Counted from the first letter of the stretch, positions 33,516 to 46,018 are shown. The stretch is DNA of 64,000 nt from Corbicula japonica (GCA_038501625.1 JAZAYU010000201.1:124001-188000); one strand, 5' to 3'. Notes: generated by a model not told the origin, from the letters alone. A program made the numbers and translations.

Positions 33516-34965
33516 CATTAAAAATAAATAAAACCAAGGAAATAAGCCTTATTTTAATAAGTAACATATGTTATGTATGTTGAAAATTTGAAGTCATGAA
33601 AGTTGCAAGAACACTTACATATATGTGTCACTCTCTGAGACTTTTGGGCCAAAGTCGGCAAACGTCATTTCGAGTAAAATGACGTCAACTTCGCGGCACG
33701 CACAAATCGAATTAACTTTTCCTAATTGCCAGTATTAAATGATACTTATAGAAATATATATAGTGTTATAATCCAAGTGCGTAAGACAAAATGTACGTTT
33801 GAACCTGTTACCGAAATCTTTATTTAAAATAATCTTGTTTACTATCTTTCTATACAATTATTACGTCCCTTATTTTGACATACGCCACACATTGTGATTC
33901 ACACATGTACGAAACAGTCGTGATATTAGAACCGCAAAACCAGCATTGTGAGACCTAAAATGTCGGTAAAGTGATGGATTTGAAAAGGTTAGTCTTCTTA
34001 TAGTCTATTGTATCGCTTGTTTGTGCAAAATTATGTAAAATCATGTATGAAATTGGTGCAATTGCATTTTCCGGAAGTGAAAATGGCGATCGTGACCTTG
34101 TTAAACAGTTGATTGTTTACAAAACTGTTGAAATATTTTTTGATATAATAAACAATCTGATTTATGCATCTTCGTCGTAAACATTGACAACAGATCGTCT
34201 TTTCTTAATTAGGTGCCAGATGAGTTACTTTTACACTGTAATCCTGAATTTGATAAAGGAACTTTCAAATCGTGACATTTTCAAATTGCCAGAGATTGTC
34301 GAATTTTCGGACAGTGAGTTTGAAATCCCAATATATTACTGATAAAGGAGGCAGCAATAACCATGATAACGATTAAAAAAATGAATATTTAATTAAATGG
34401 AAAATGTATGTTCAGATAGTATTGATTATGATAAAAAGCTGAAAATAACATTCAAAACATTGCCTTGGGTGTAGCCCAACTTTTTGTGCGCAATAGAAGA
34501 GCTTTTCTATATATATGATTGTCGCTCTTCGCGTAAAGAACAGGCAACGAAAATGTCCGTATGATAATGGGTCTGTTCTCGCAGTCGAATTATTGAGACT
34601 ACCTTGGGTGCTGCTGTACCGAGACTGTATGGAAAGCCATCTGGTTCTTTTGTATGAATAGACAAATTTATAAATTGGAATGCAATTATTAATATTATGA
34701 TAGATAATGAACTTATATTTGCAATAATTATTACAGGGACTCAGATATTAAATCTCATAGATGAGAACTTCCATAGTGTTTGTTAAGTTGCAATACAGCT
34801 CAAGACATAACTCCACCACCAATTAGAGTTTCCTGGATATGACAAGAAAAATGCAGTTTACACATGGAGAACTGTGCACGGCAAAACATCAGCAACACTG
34901 TCATAAGGTATGTATTAATGGAAAAAATAAAGTTTTAATTTTATTCACATGTGTTTTTTTTTCCT
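33516..34965. other. Non-coding; no confident exon
   Basis: Slightly less AT-rich patches at 34210-34320 and 34830-34905 look exon-like, the latter ending CATAAG|GTATGT, but no protein family could be recognised. Confidence 0.35.
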
Positions 34966-37790
34966 TGAGGAACAGAACAGAACAAAGTTTTATTTCATAG
35001 ACGTGTACAAAGTACATAGTCATCAATATCTTTGAAATATATGTATAATAATCATATCACGTGATAAGTGTCTAAATAAATACAGAACAAAAGTTGATAT
35101 CTGAACAGGTTGTAAAGTTACAGCGAGGATGAAGCTTGTGAACAGTTAATTAATGGTTATCAACATGGTATTACGCTTGACAAATGCATGCTTAATATAT
35201 TTTGCTAGATTTGTTAAGATAGTCTTATTACATGAACTTATTAATTCTAAATACTTGTACATTGATGGTCTTCTATAAAAGTAAGGTTTCAAATACTTGA
35301 CTCTTAGATCAGTAAAGCTAGGGCATTTACATACAAAATTAAATTCATCCTCGATATCTAAAGAGTTACATAATTTACAGTAGCGTTCATGTCGAGGCAC
35401 ATGGTTACGAGCATATCGACCAGTTTGAATTCTCTGAGTGTGTGTAGATAAGCGAAGTCTTGTAATATGATATCTTAAATTACATGATAGTACATTTAAA
35501 TATTCTTCATAAGCGAATTGCGTTTTAAAAACCTTATAGTTTTCTATAACAGCAGTATTTTCAATGTTACCAAACCATTCCTGAACAAAGCAGTCAATTA
35601 GACGTTGTTTGAATATTTGCATTGAGTTTTTAACATTGATACTAGTTTGTAGCTCAAACTAATCAGCAAACCCATAATTACATAACATCTGTTTAACTTG
35701 AGACACCCAATTCTTAAATCCATTTTTACAATCAATCAAATCTTGTTCATAAACTATTCTAATAATAATATTGTCGGTGCTAAGTATTTTACACCAGTAC
35801 TTGAATATTCTCACATATCGTGCAATATAGAGAGGATATCGTCCTAACTCTCCGTAAACTCCCGGTGTACTTGTGTTTAAACGAACATTGAGAAGTCGTT
35901 TACAGAATTTAAGGTGTATTCTCTCTATATCAGCTGACTTTGTGAAACCCCAGATTTCAGAGGCGTAACCTAACGTTGAACCGACAAAAGAGTCAAACAG
36001 CTGGCACATTATTTTAGGTTTCAATTTAACCCTTTTACAATTACACCATAAAATATTAAGTGCCTTTAAAGCTTTACCAATTAAATGTTCATGATTCTTC
36101 AGGTGTGATCCAGAATAGTTAAAAACAGTCCCCAGGTAATTAAAAGAATCCACTACTTCGATCTGATCACCGTTATATGTCCAGTTTTCATTTGCAAGTA
36201 ATCCTCCCCTTTTTCGAAATACTACTATTTTTGTTGTTGTTTTTTTGTATTAACTTCTAATCCCCAGTCACTACAATAGGAGTATAAGAGGTTCAAACTA
36301 TTTTGCAAATCACGTGGTGTACGCCCTAAAATAGCTATATCATCTGCAAAGAGTAATAAAATTAAAACAATGTCATCAATCTGTAACTCTGAATCGGTGC
36401 TATTTTGTAAATGTAACTCTAGATCCTCTATAAATAAGGAAAACAAAAGAGGCGACATTACCTCCCCTTGTCTCAATCCAATTGCATACTCGAAATATTG
36501 TGTGTAATTATATTGAGGGTGATTACATGAATTTTGTATGTGGTTACATTGCGGGAAAATACATTGAGCTTTGTTACCATTACAATTTTTAACACACGAT
36601 TTGACTTTAGCGTACATATCTTTAATAATTCTTAGCATTTTTCCCTGTATACCAGATTTAAACAATTTGTACCAAAGTCCGTTTCTATAAATAGTATCGA
36701 AACAACGTTTCATATCAACAAATACAACATACAGACGGTCATTTTTGTTTAGATATTTTTGAAGAATTGATTGTAAAATATAAATAGCATATACAGTAGA
36801 AATCCCTTTTTTAAATCCAAACTGAGCGTCGGAAAATATATTATGATTACTGCAGCACTTCTCAATACGATTATTTAGGATGCTGGTAAAAAGTTTAGAA
36901 AAGCAACTTACGAGTGTTATAACCCTATAGTTACTAACATTATTTTTATCACCTTTCTTATGCACCGGTACAATGACGCCTTCTGTCCATTTTTCGGGGA
37001 AAAAGCCCGATGACATAAATGCATTAAAATATCACACAGGTGAGATCCTATAATATCAATACTCTCAATATAGTATTCATTAATCAACAAATCACTACCT
37101 GGTGCTTTGCGAGATTTAAGTTTTTTAACTACAGACTTAATTTCGTCAATGGTTATAGGTACATCAAGTTCTTCGAACCTGATTTTACTTTCGTTAAAAT
37201 CATGTTCATTACAAAATGTTTCCGACTCATTATTATGAAAATCAGAATTATCATTACCTAATGCAGAAAAAAAAATAAAAATCTTCGAGAGATATATCAT
37301 TTCTATCTGACTTTTTGTTATTTTTGAAGTATTTCCAAAACTGTTTAGGATTTGAAAAACGTAATTGCTCGATTTCTGATGTACGTTTAAGTTCATAAAC
37401 GTACCGTTTCTTGCGACATACATCTTTATATTGTTTTTTACAAGAACAAAAATATTCTCTATTAATATTATTTGGATTTCTATTAAATATTCGCAGCGCA
37501 TCTAGATAGGTATTCCTTTTAATTTTACATTCATTATCAAACCAACCTTTGCTATTCGCAGCGACATATTTATCTCTAAATGAGGTATTAGTGCTGTTGT
37601 TAATATGCTTCTCAAATAACGGATCCGCTACACCGCGAACAATATTAGTGAATTGATTTATCAAGTCATTGATTGTTGAGCGATGTTTGGTATCAATGTG
37701 AGATGTTAATCGATTTAAAATGGGTAATTTGGCAATTAATCCGCTCCTAAACATATCGCGACACTCGTTTTTCCACAACAATTTGATGCT
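34966..37790 (-). mobile_element. Second broken LINE, 5'-truncated, pentamer tail
   Basis: A minus-strand non-LTR retrotransposon ending in a TTCTG pentamer tail at 34966-34983, just after AAATAAAACTTTG. It retains the linker between endonuclease and RT, the RT, and the C-terminal zinc-binding region. The 5' end is lost at about 37790, where it meets the 145-bp repeat at 37850. The style differs from the LINE at 25 kb, so it is a different family, also in the broad Jockey/CR1/I assemblage. Confidence 0.85.
35146..37781 (-). pseudogene. LINE polymerase ORF with frameshifts and a nonsense codon
   Basis: In coding order: linker (KGWFDNECKIKRNTYLDALR, LRFSNPKQFWKYFKNNKKSD), a frameshift in an A-run near 37262, then KSRKAPGSDLLINEYY. 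A second shift near 36960 leads into FPEKWTEGVIVPVHKKGDK, NYRVITLVSCFSKLF, DAQFGFKKGIST, YVVFVDMKRCFDT, GLRQGEVMSPLLFSLFIEDL and the catalytic LLFADDIAIL. A shift in the A-rich run at 36235 precedes DSFNYLGTVFNYSGSH. A TAG at 35659 interrupts the frame before MQIFKQRLIDCFVQEWFGN. The terminal zinc-binding motif (RYCKLCNSLDIEDEFNFVCKCP) has Asn where the usual histidine sits. It is inactive, with RT catalytic residues intact. Confidence 0.9.
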
Positions 37791-37849
37791 ATTTTGTGGA
37801 TTGTTCTCAGAATTACAAACATTACAACCAATAGAAACTCTTACACAGG

Positions 37850-37994
37850 CCTACAGGTTTCCCCAAGATTTTGAACATCTCTGCACAGTCATAAAATTAG
37901 GCTATACTGTTATCTATTAGCCGGAACAGATTGTAATTGACAGCTAATGATACTACACTGACCACTGTGAAATTTGATAGCCCTTTACCTTAAT
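37850..37994. repeat. 145-bp interspersed repeat, copy 1
   Basis: CCTACAGGTTTCCCCAAGAT at one end and GATAGCCCTTTACCTTAAT at the other. It is nearly identical to 40933-41077, in the same orientation. No inverted ends or coding content are seen. Confidence 0.9.
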
Positions 37995-38011
37995 GTTACA
38001 ACAGATGTTTT

Positions 38012-38178
38012 CTGATAGTGAAGCAATGCAAAGGTGATGCTCAAATGGCTGTTGTAGACTGGTTAATTGGACTTCAAGATCAGATGACCAGCACTAGTTC
38101 TGCATTACATCAGGTGATATTGATGCAGTCTCAGTATATGTTGTCTCACAAAAAAAATAATCACGCTATGACATATAT
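38012..38178 (+). other. Unidentified open fragment
   Basis: A short plus-strand frame reads CKGDAQMAVVDWLIGLQDQM then TSTSSALHQVILMQSQYM. The composition is protein-like but no family was recognised. It may be an exon or the remnant of a mobile-element ORF. It is followed by a stop and AT-rich DNA. Confidence 0.25.
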
Positions 38179-38298
38179 GATATAACAGCTATGTTGGAAA
38201 CATTTGAATGATATTTTCCAGACAAATTTATAGGTACAAAATATCATTCACACTTTTTTTACCAAAGAGTTTTCAAATTTCTCATAACACAATATTAA

Positions 38299-38541
38299 AT
38301 ACAGTACTGCAGCTACAATACCTTAAGAGAAAACTTATTCACATTTAGAGATGATGGTGTGGAAGTAAATTCAGCGGCGTTTGTTACATTGTTTAAAAGG
38401 CTGTACTGTCCGAAAAAGGACCTAAACTCAAATCTATCAAGGAAGTCAGGACGATGTCAGTTGGGAAAGCCTAGGATCCATCACAAAAATCTGGCTACAA
38501 GACAAACAATCCCAGGAAGTGGCTTCCTCCACAGTCTGTAA
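38299..38541 (+). other. Unidentified open fragment, possibly an exon remnant
   Basis: An 80-codon plus-strand frame includes NTLRENLFTFRDDGVEVNSA then AFVTLFKRLYCPKKDLN. Its residue pattern is more protein-like than that of surrounding frames. A further open piece in another frame (CTASRFIAAANTIYRNC, PDNKPMLDFLQSS) follows at about 38535-38640, suggesting a decayed gene with a frameshift. No function can be assigned. Confidence 0.3.
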
Positions 38542-38639
38542 TTGCACGGCTAGCCGATTTATTGCAGCTGCAAATACTATATATCGAAACTGTCGGCATC
38601 CCGATAACAAACCTATGCTTGATTTTCTACAGTCATCGT

Positions 38640-40932
38640 GATTGAAGAAAACAGAGTGTGGAGAAGTTGAGTATAACTTCGGTCCCGAAGCCCACTTCCA
38701 TTCTCTTGCTTCATACCTAATTAAAAATATCTTGTACATAAGAAAAAAGGGGGCCAGAAAATACACCACAAAAGGGACGTCGCAGAAAAAACTGCTAAAA
38801 TCAACTCCAAAATGATAAGCTTAGCAGGATAAAATTCAATTTTGGGCATACAGCGTCTTTGTTTTTTGTAAATTGATGCTATATCAATTTAAGAGCAAGA
38901 TATTTTAAATCAGTATTGGTGTGATTAAGTCTTAAGAGTTTTAAAAAGTGACAAGGAAAACATGATTTGTACCTACCAATAATAAAAACTAAACAATTGA
39001 TCTAATGAAATTTTGCCAAATGTCGTGTGATTTGTTCAGAAATTGTATTGTTGCAACGGGTAATAAACTTTATAAAAACAAATTTGTGAGTCACCTGATA
39101 TCATAGCATTGCTTTTGTGTGTATAAGTTTCTATGCGGGGAAGAATGGTCGCGCTAAAGTTGCAAAGTATATATTTTCACGTCACACGGGCTTCAATTCG
39201 CACAGTTGTACTTGTTTTTCAGGTGTATTTTAAAGGGTGTTTTTCGCTGGGATTTTTAGCACGAAAGTACGCGTATTTCTAAACCTGTGCGGAATATAGT
39301 GAAACCATACTAAATGAGCGTGCTTTCTTTTTTAGTATTGGAGCGTAGTAATGAATAAACGCTCCCAGTTCCTCCTCATTTGTCTTGGTTATTTGTTTAA
39401 TTACATCTTTTTATGTTATTATTATTATATTTTAAATTGTATTTGCCTATGTTGCCAACATTATGTGAGTCCTATCTGGAAATTAAAAGATTGAAAAAAA
39501 AAAGAGAAATACCAATAAAAACTGTTACTACTCAGTTGTTGTAACAAGATGCATTTTTATAAAGATTTTATTTAAAATGGTCACTGTTGACAAATTATGA
39601 GAAAAACTGGTCTTTAAGAGTAGATGGTTATACAAGGGGTTGACTCTAGTAAAAACTGTAAATATAGTCCTTCCGATAAGGGTTGTTATCTCCCTTGGCA
39701 AATTACCGTTCCTTTGCGCTCTTTAGCGTGGAGTGTGATAGTTTACTTCCGGTCGGAGAGTAAAACGAACAAAGGAATATATAGAGAAAGCGAGCAAAAA
39801 GTTCGTTAAATAAAAAACAGATGATCTATGTTTGTTTGTTCTTGTCAGAATTCGGATTTTTCTTTACTGATACTATGCTTTCAAAAAACCGAACGATTAT
39901 AATAAAATGGAAAATCACAAGTCTTTGTTTTTGTTAACCCGAATGTTCTAGCAAACAGATTTCAAAATATTATTAAGGTTGTTTTTTTTCCAATAACTGT
40001 CTTAACTGTTTACTAATTTTGAAATGTTAGCTGCTTTTGCACATATCCACCTTGATCAGAATTTCATTTACCAAAATCGTTTTCTTAGATCGCTAATTAT
40101 CTTAACAAGAAAACTAGATTTTTTAATTATGATCATTGACGATTGACAAACAACAAAATTTTATTTTATGGCAACTGATTATGAAAGGTAACACATACCT
40201 AATATAATGGTATGCGCTGAGGTCGTACATTAAAAAACTAACTCGATTCATGACATTCCCTTCTCAAATAAAAATAAGTCTAAAAATACCGAAAAGTTCT
40301 TTGAAAACGAGCGTCCGGCAAAGAGAGATGTTAATTCAAATTCACAACAATTAGAGTTGCTCAACAACAATTGCAAATCGCAGTTCTCATCCCACTGAAG
40401 TGTTTGCAACAGTGTCAACCGAGTCAATAATGAAACTGACGACCGAACCGTCTAACTGATCGAAGCGTGTTATGTTCTAGCTCATACCGCTAAATCATAT
40501 CTTATTTTCACGTATACAAGAAAAGAGAATTTTACCTGTGGTTTCAAAACAGGTCTAACACAAGCTTTGCTTATATATGTATGATATCAAATTATGTTGT
40601 CTTCTGTGAATATAATATTTGGGCACTGGAAAGATTTATTTGTTTAATGTGGTCTTGAGCAGGGTTGAATGTTACAGTAATACATGTATAACTGTAATGA
40701 ATTTTATAAAACTGTATAATTATATGAAGGATTACCAAAGATTTATATTATAATTCATAATGAATTTATATGTTTTTGAATAAATGATTGTGATAATAAT
40801 TTGTTTTCTTTTACATAAAAAAAATAAGAAAACAATAACAGGAGTGTTTTACAAGGATTACAATCAAAACATTCCATTCCATTCATGTATTCACTAGCAC
40901 AAAACAGCTTTGGTAACATAGCCCTGTACAGT
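38640..40932. other. Non-coding stretch
   Basis: No supported gene. GTTATCTCCCTTGG at 39684, a motif similar to text in other likely mobile sequences here (43815, 58211), is the only notable item. Confidence 0.5.
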
Positions 40933-41077
40933 CCTACAGGTTTCCCCAAGATTCTGAACATCTCTGCACAGCCATAAAATTAGGCTATACTATTATCTAT
41001 TAGTCGGAACAGATTGTAATTGACAGCTAATGATTCTCCGCTGACCACTGTGAAATTTGATAGCCCTTTACCTTAAT
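40933..41077. repeat. 145-bp interspersed repeat, copy 2
   Basis: Direct copy of 37850-37994 with only a few substitutions. It lies about 3.1 kb away, on the other side of the unidentified open fragments. Confidence 0.9.
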
Positions 41078-41770
41078 ATATTAATATGAAATCATGTTAT
41101 TGACGTTACCCGCAAGGGGCCCGAAAAAAAAAGAAAAAAAAGTATAAATTTACCTGTTTCGTCCGGGATGAAAGTTTATATAGTTGACAACCAACTCAAA
41201 AATAAATGAAACCAAGTCTCCTTTCAAAGGTTTACAGTTTTTGAAAATTAAATTCAGGTTTTCGAACAGCTCGTGCTTCGTCGTCACCAACAAACAAAAT
41301 GCATAGTCAACAGCTTGTTTTGTAACTAAGTCCCAGAGCAAATATTAAAATTATAAATATTTAAAAATAAAAAAAAATCATGTTATTGACACTGGTATAG
41401 GCTAATTGCAAACAAACAAACAAAGTAACAATTCCTATGAAACTATGATAGAAATATGGTATTTTACACATTTGCTTGTAGATTTAATTATCTTGAACAA
41501 TATATTTATGAACAGATAGGTAATGTTCAGAAATGAATCTTTAAGAGGAATCAGTTCTGGAACTTCAATTTTGAATTTTCTGGGCAGCATTTCCTTGTAT
41601 AGTCTTATTAAAATATTTTAATATAATTTTGATTCAACTGGCTTTAGACTTAATAATTTACACTTAACACTAAAATTTAATGTTAAATGCATAATAAAGG
41701 GGATATCATAGTTGAACACATGTTTACTGTCATCTGCATAGTTTATAAATTATTTTGCATTAATTTTTAT

Positions 41771-42399
41771 TAGCTCGACTATTCGAAGTATATGTCGAGC
41801 TATTGTACTCACTTGGGCGTCGGCGTCGGCGTCGTCGTCCCGCTTTGGTTAAAGTTTACGTGCAACCTACCTATATCTTAAAAACTACTATAGCTACAGC
41901 TTTGAAACTTGGCACACTTGTTCATCATCATGTCCGGAGTGTGTATGCCAAGAACCATAACTCTAACTTTCATTTTGATCAAATTATGGCCCTTTTTTGA
42001 CTTAGAATTTCAGGCTAAAGTTTGTGTGCAAGCTACTGTACAAACTCATAACTTCAATACTACTTATACTACAGCTTTAAAACTTTGCACACTTGTTCAT
42101 CATCATGTCCCGAGTGTGTATGCCAAGAACCATAACTCTAACTTTCATTTTGATCAAATTATGGTCCTTTTTCGACTTAGAATTTCTGGTTAAAGTTTGC
42201 GTGCAAGCTACTGTACAAACTCATAACTTCAATACTAGTTATACTACAGCTTTGAAACTTTCAACACTTGTTCATCATCATATCCCAAGTGTGTATGCCA
42301 AGAACCATAACTCTAACTTTCATTTTTATTAAATTATTGCCCTTTTTAGACTTAGAATTTCAGGTTAAAGTTTGCGTGCAAGCTACTGTACAAACACAT
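41771..42399 (+). mobile_element. Helentron-like element with ~175-bp units, 3' end lost
   Basis: The 5' hairpin TAGCTCGAC ... GTCGAGCTA lies at 41771-41802, then a GGCGTCGGCGTCG tract. Three units of 166-175 bp follow (TTAAAGTTT-type starts at 41849, 42015, 42190 and 42365), each with AACTCTAACTTTCATTTT and TGTGTATGCCAAGAACCATA. The layout parallels the 18.7-kb and 22-kb elements, but a foldback MITE starts at 42400 and no 3' hairpin or CTAG end is found. The class call rests on the shared architecture. Confidence 0.65.
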
Positions 42400-42514
42400 T
42401 GTCTCAAATCTCAAGCATCTGATTGGCTAAAATGGCGACCAGTCGCCATTTCAGTCAATCAGATCCTTGAGATTTGAGACTGATCTCAAAACTTAGTTTT
42501 ATGATCTTGGGCCC
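42400..42514. mobile_element. Foldback MITE (family A), left arm shortened
   Basis: Starts at GTCTCAAATCTCAAGCATCT, inside the left arm. It contains the nearly perfect centre AAAATGGCGACCAGTCGCCA and a complete right arm to TTATGATCTTGGGCCC. It abuts a truncated Helentron-like tandem core. Confidence 0.85.
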
Positions 42515-43100
42515 TGCGCTAGATTACATTTGTACCCACAGCCGTCTAATCTACTGTATATAGCCCATGGCCATAAGAGAGAAACCCCTAGAAAATCTGA
42601 TATTATATTTAAAATGGGGGTTATATTGATTCTGATACTCGCCTATAACTAGTCTTACTTGTAATCTTTACAATTGTTTTTTTTTTAATTAATTTTGCAT
42701 TTTTGTTATCCGTTTACAACAATACTAGTATATCACATAGCATGACACAGTAGCTTTGAGTTTTGTACCGTTAAAAGCAGGTTTTAAAACGACAGAGCTT
42801 CCAAAATGAAATATGTATAGGGTAACAGCTGTTAATAACTTGATACACAATGCACGCATCTGTTTAAACTAATATCACTCTAGAAAATCCCAAAGTATGA
42901 CCTGAAGGAGAATCGTACTGAGCTCGTATTCACAAGCCTGGCACAAGATCTTAAACCTGAAATTTGAGACTAGTCTCAAAGATCAAGGATCCGATTACCA
43001 GAAATGGGGACAAATCTTAAACATTTATATAGCTGAGATGATGACAAGTCGCCATTTCAGCCAATCAGCTGCTTGGGATTTGAGACTGGTCTGCAGATTA

Positions 43101-43868
43101 AGGTAAGGCCTTCCTAACTGGCAATATTAAGAATCCAACATCTGATTATATTTTCATCAACTGCTTCATACCACTGACTTGTATGCAAAATTTTAATGAT
43201 TTTCACCGTGTATTTTTTTTTAGATTTTTAGCTTTTTTTTTAAAAAAAGTGAGAAAAGAACGTGAAAGTATCCAAATTCTTTAATCAGTGACAACATTTT
43301 TTGTTATTGATAAATTCAACCGTAATATTTTACAGTTTATCCAAAATATGTTATATTTTAGTATTTTACTAAACCAATTTAAGATATAATATATAAATAC
43401 AGAATTTATCTTAAACTGACATTTTTTTGACCAAATAAATATCTCACGAGACTAAATCAATGAAATTGTGCAAAATCCTGATTGGTGCAATATACAAAAA
43501 TTTACCATTTTTTAACTATATACCTTAAATAAAATTTAAACAAAATTTCAGAGAAGTTTACCGTCCGGTTTTAGAAATTTTCAAATTGATGACTTGAATA
43601 AACGCTATTCTGATAGCGAAAACCCCTTTAATCTTGATTAATTTGCTTATTTGAGTTTAAATCATGAGCATTTTATATTCAATGAAAGAATTACACAGGA
43701 AACAAAATATATGCCAACTATTTAAGCTCTAGGCTTACAAAAAATAGCTTCCAGCGGGATTTGAACCCTGGTCCTCTTGCATGACAGAAATCTGCCCTAA
43801 TTTACTACTATAGTTACCTCCCTTGGATACTCTTCTGGATATAGGTATTCATTAGGAAGGCCTTACCT
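43101..43868. mobile_element. 768-bp TIR element nested in a MITE
   Basis: Termini AGGTAAGGCCTTCCTAA and TTAGGAAGGCCTTACCT are perfect 17-bp inverted repeats, flanked by TA on both sides. The interior is AT-rich and non-coding and includes a minus-strand tRNA-like B box (43748-43818). The TA duplication suggests a Tc1/mariner-type or similar transposase in trans. Confidence 0.85.
43748..43818 (-). other. tRNA-like/SINE-like sequence (minus strand)
   Basis: The minus strand contains GGGTTCAAATCCCGCTGG, a canonical B box with its stem, and begins with CAAGGGAGGTAACT. There is no complete cloverleaf. It is probably a SINE head or tRNA pseudogene. Confidence 0.4.
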
Positions 43869-43945
43869 TACGTTATGATCTTGGGCCCAGGTCCTTATAT
43901 ACCGGTAGTATGTTTAAATGTATGTCTGTATCATGTTTGTTGTAG

Positions 43946-44062
43946 CTAAGGCCCACACCGCCACATTTGACGTCAGCGGCGGAAAAAAGCTACCTGGCCC
44001 AGGCGTGTGAAAATGAAAGCATTAATGCCGAGAGAATGCGGATGGGACTCGAACCTCTACCA
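43946..44062 (+). CDS. Orphan internal exon of an unidentified gene
   Basis: A 117-nt (39-codon) exon between a polypyrimidine/acceptor TTTGTTGTAG and a strong donor CCA|GTAAGT, phase 0 at both ends. It encodes TSAAEKSYLAQACENESINA followed by ERMRMGLEPLP. The charged, non-repetitive protein text, balanced codon use and two good splice sites all argue for a real host exon. It is the clearest one outside the GST gene. I do not recognise the protein. No adjoining exon was found within several kb, so the gene probably has long repeat-filled introns. Confidence 0.6.
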
Positions 44063-46018
44063 GTAAGTGTATTTACATTATTTTTGAGTTATCTACTTCA
44101 TGTTTCTTTCGAAAAACTACAGGAAAATAAAAAAAAACCCTATCAAGCGAGATACAGTTACCCTTCCCTAATAGGATATGGCTTAGAACTCATAAGGGGC
44201 CAGTATAGATCACCCGTACGGTTCGAGCAGGATTAAGACTTTTCTGGTCAAAATATATGTAGTTTACATGTATCCCTTTGTTTTACATTTTGATTTAATT
44301 ATGTTATATTTTACTGCGAAATGGAAAATAATCAATTGCGTTTGCTCATTTTTTGGCGTAATTTCAACGATGACGTCGGCTGTTCGAAGACGCCCCCCAA
44401 ATGATAGTTGGTTTATTTTTGTTGTAAATTCACGACAGGTCAAGCTTAACTTATGTTTGGGACCTCAGTAAGTATAGTGTAGGTACAAGATAGAATAACT
44501 CAATTCTCCTTAAAACAGTCGGATAATAACAGTGCAATTATAGACTTGAAATAGACATTCTAAGAACATAATTACGTTAAGGGCATTAATAATAAGTCTT
44601 TCTAAATGATCTCATACTTTTTCCGCTCGTATAATGTTATCATATTATAGTAATCGATGCGGTGACAGTTTACTGCAATTTCTGTAGAATTCGTGTTTGA
44701 CTTTTTTTGTAGAAACCTGCTTTTTCTCAAAATTTTGTGGAAAAAAATTCCGCAATATTTCAGTACCTATATTTAACAGTTACACTTTGTGACCAATGTG
44801 AAATCGGAGCGACCTGCAAATCCGACATGTACCATAAACTTTATAAGATTTCATTCTCTTAAAGAGCCACGATCAAATTGACAATTCTAACTGCCAATAT
44901 TCAAGAAGATGTTAAACTATAGTAATTATTACCTTTTGTTTAAATCAAACTGAGTTCCTTAATTAGGTAATGCTTTGTAGTGAATCGAATGTTTCCCCTT
45001 TATCCTCATAATTACTCGTCACATCATATGCCTTAAAATCCGCTCGGCCGATCATGGATTGCATTGTATTCTTTCAATGTTTGCTAATTCTCTTTTACTA
45101 ATAAATTGTCTTATTTATTTATATCCCTATTGCTCAGATTAAACTGTCATATGTAAATAAATGATAATATTTGCTTTAGGTTTATAATTGACCTGATGTT
45201 ATATTGTAATTTTACATTGTGCTAGTCATGTGGCAAACAAATTTGTTCCAAAATAATTGCATTTACTAAATATTTATATAGATATTGTCAGTTTATATTG
45301 ATCTGAATTTAAGTTGGCGTCCCGCTTGAGGTGACTAGTGGCATCACCAATTAACATGGAACCATCGACTATTTTTAATAATATTTATTATGAATTAATT
45401 TCTAAGATTTATAGTGAAATTAAATACTTAAAATTTAAACAAAGCAACAACAACAACATTTTCATAAAATATTATAACATTAGGATAATCATGATAAATT
45501 GAGATATACAGTATTCAATTTGTGCCCCAGAATTGATGATGTCATTGTCACCATTCATAATGGCTGCCTAAAATTATATGACAGCGGTTGAAATTAATGG
45601 TTCGAGTTTTTAAAATCTGTTTTCGCCGTTGTGGAGAAAAAAAATAGATTGAAGTTGTTCGTATTAACTTTGTTTAATATCAATATAATTGAGAATATGA
45701 ATGTTGGTACTCCTATGAATTGTGGTTATTTTATAGAGTAAATAGGAAAGAAAACTCTGACCGGCAACTAATCCACTTTATAACACATAAACAATTCTTG
45801 TGAAAATGTGTTCGTACCTTAAGTACTATAATAGCTATATATGTTATTATTTGACTTAAGGGGGTAATATAATACTATTTTCTTAAAATGTTGATGATTT
45901 TCTGAAATTAAGTGTCTAATATGTACTCAGTTGTGTTTTTGTGTTTACCAAACATATAATGCTATTATGTGTACCCGATATTCCTTTGTTGGAACTACTT
46001 ACAACCTGTGACCAACGT
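44063..46018. other. Non-coding stretch, probably intron
   Basis: AT-rich, with no supported exon or recognisable repeat, following the orphan exon at 43946. Confidence 0.45.

Larger units (their letters stand above)
42941..43890. mobile_element. Foldback MITE (family A) interrupted by a 768-bp element
   Basis: The left part (42941-43100) runs from ACAAGATCTTAAACCTGA to GAGACTGGTCTGCAGATTA. The missing right end, CGTTATGATCTTGGGCCC, reappears at 43871-43888. Its own centre carries ~40 bp of extra sequence. Confidence 0.8.
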
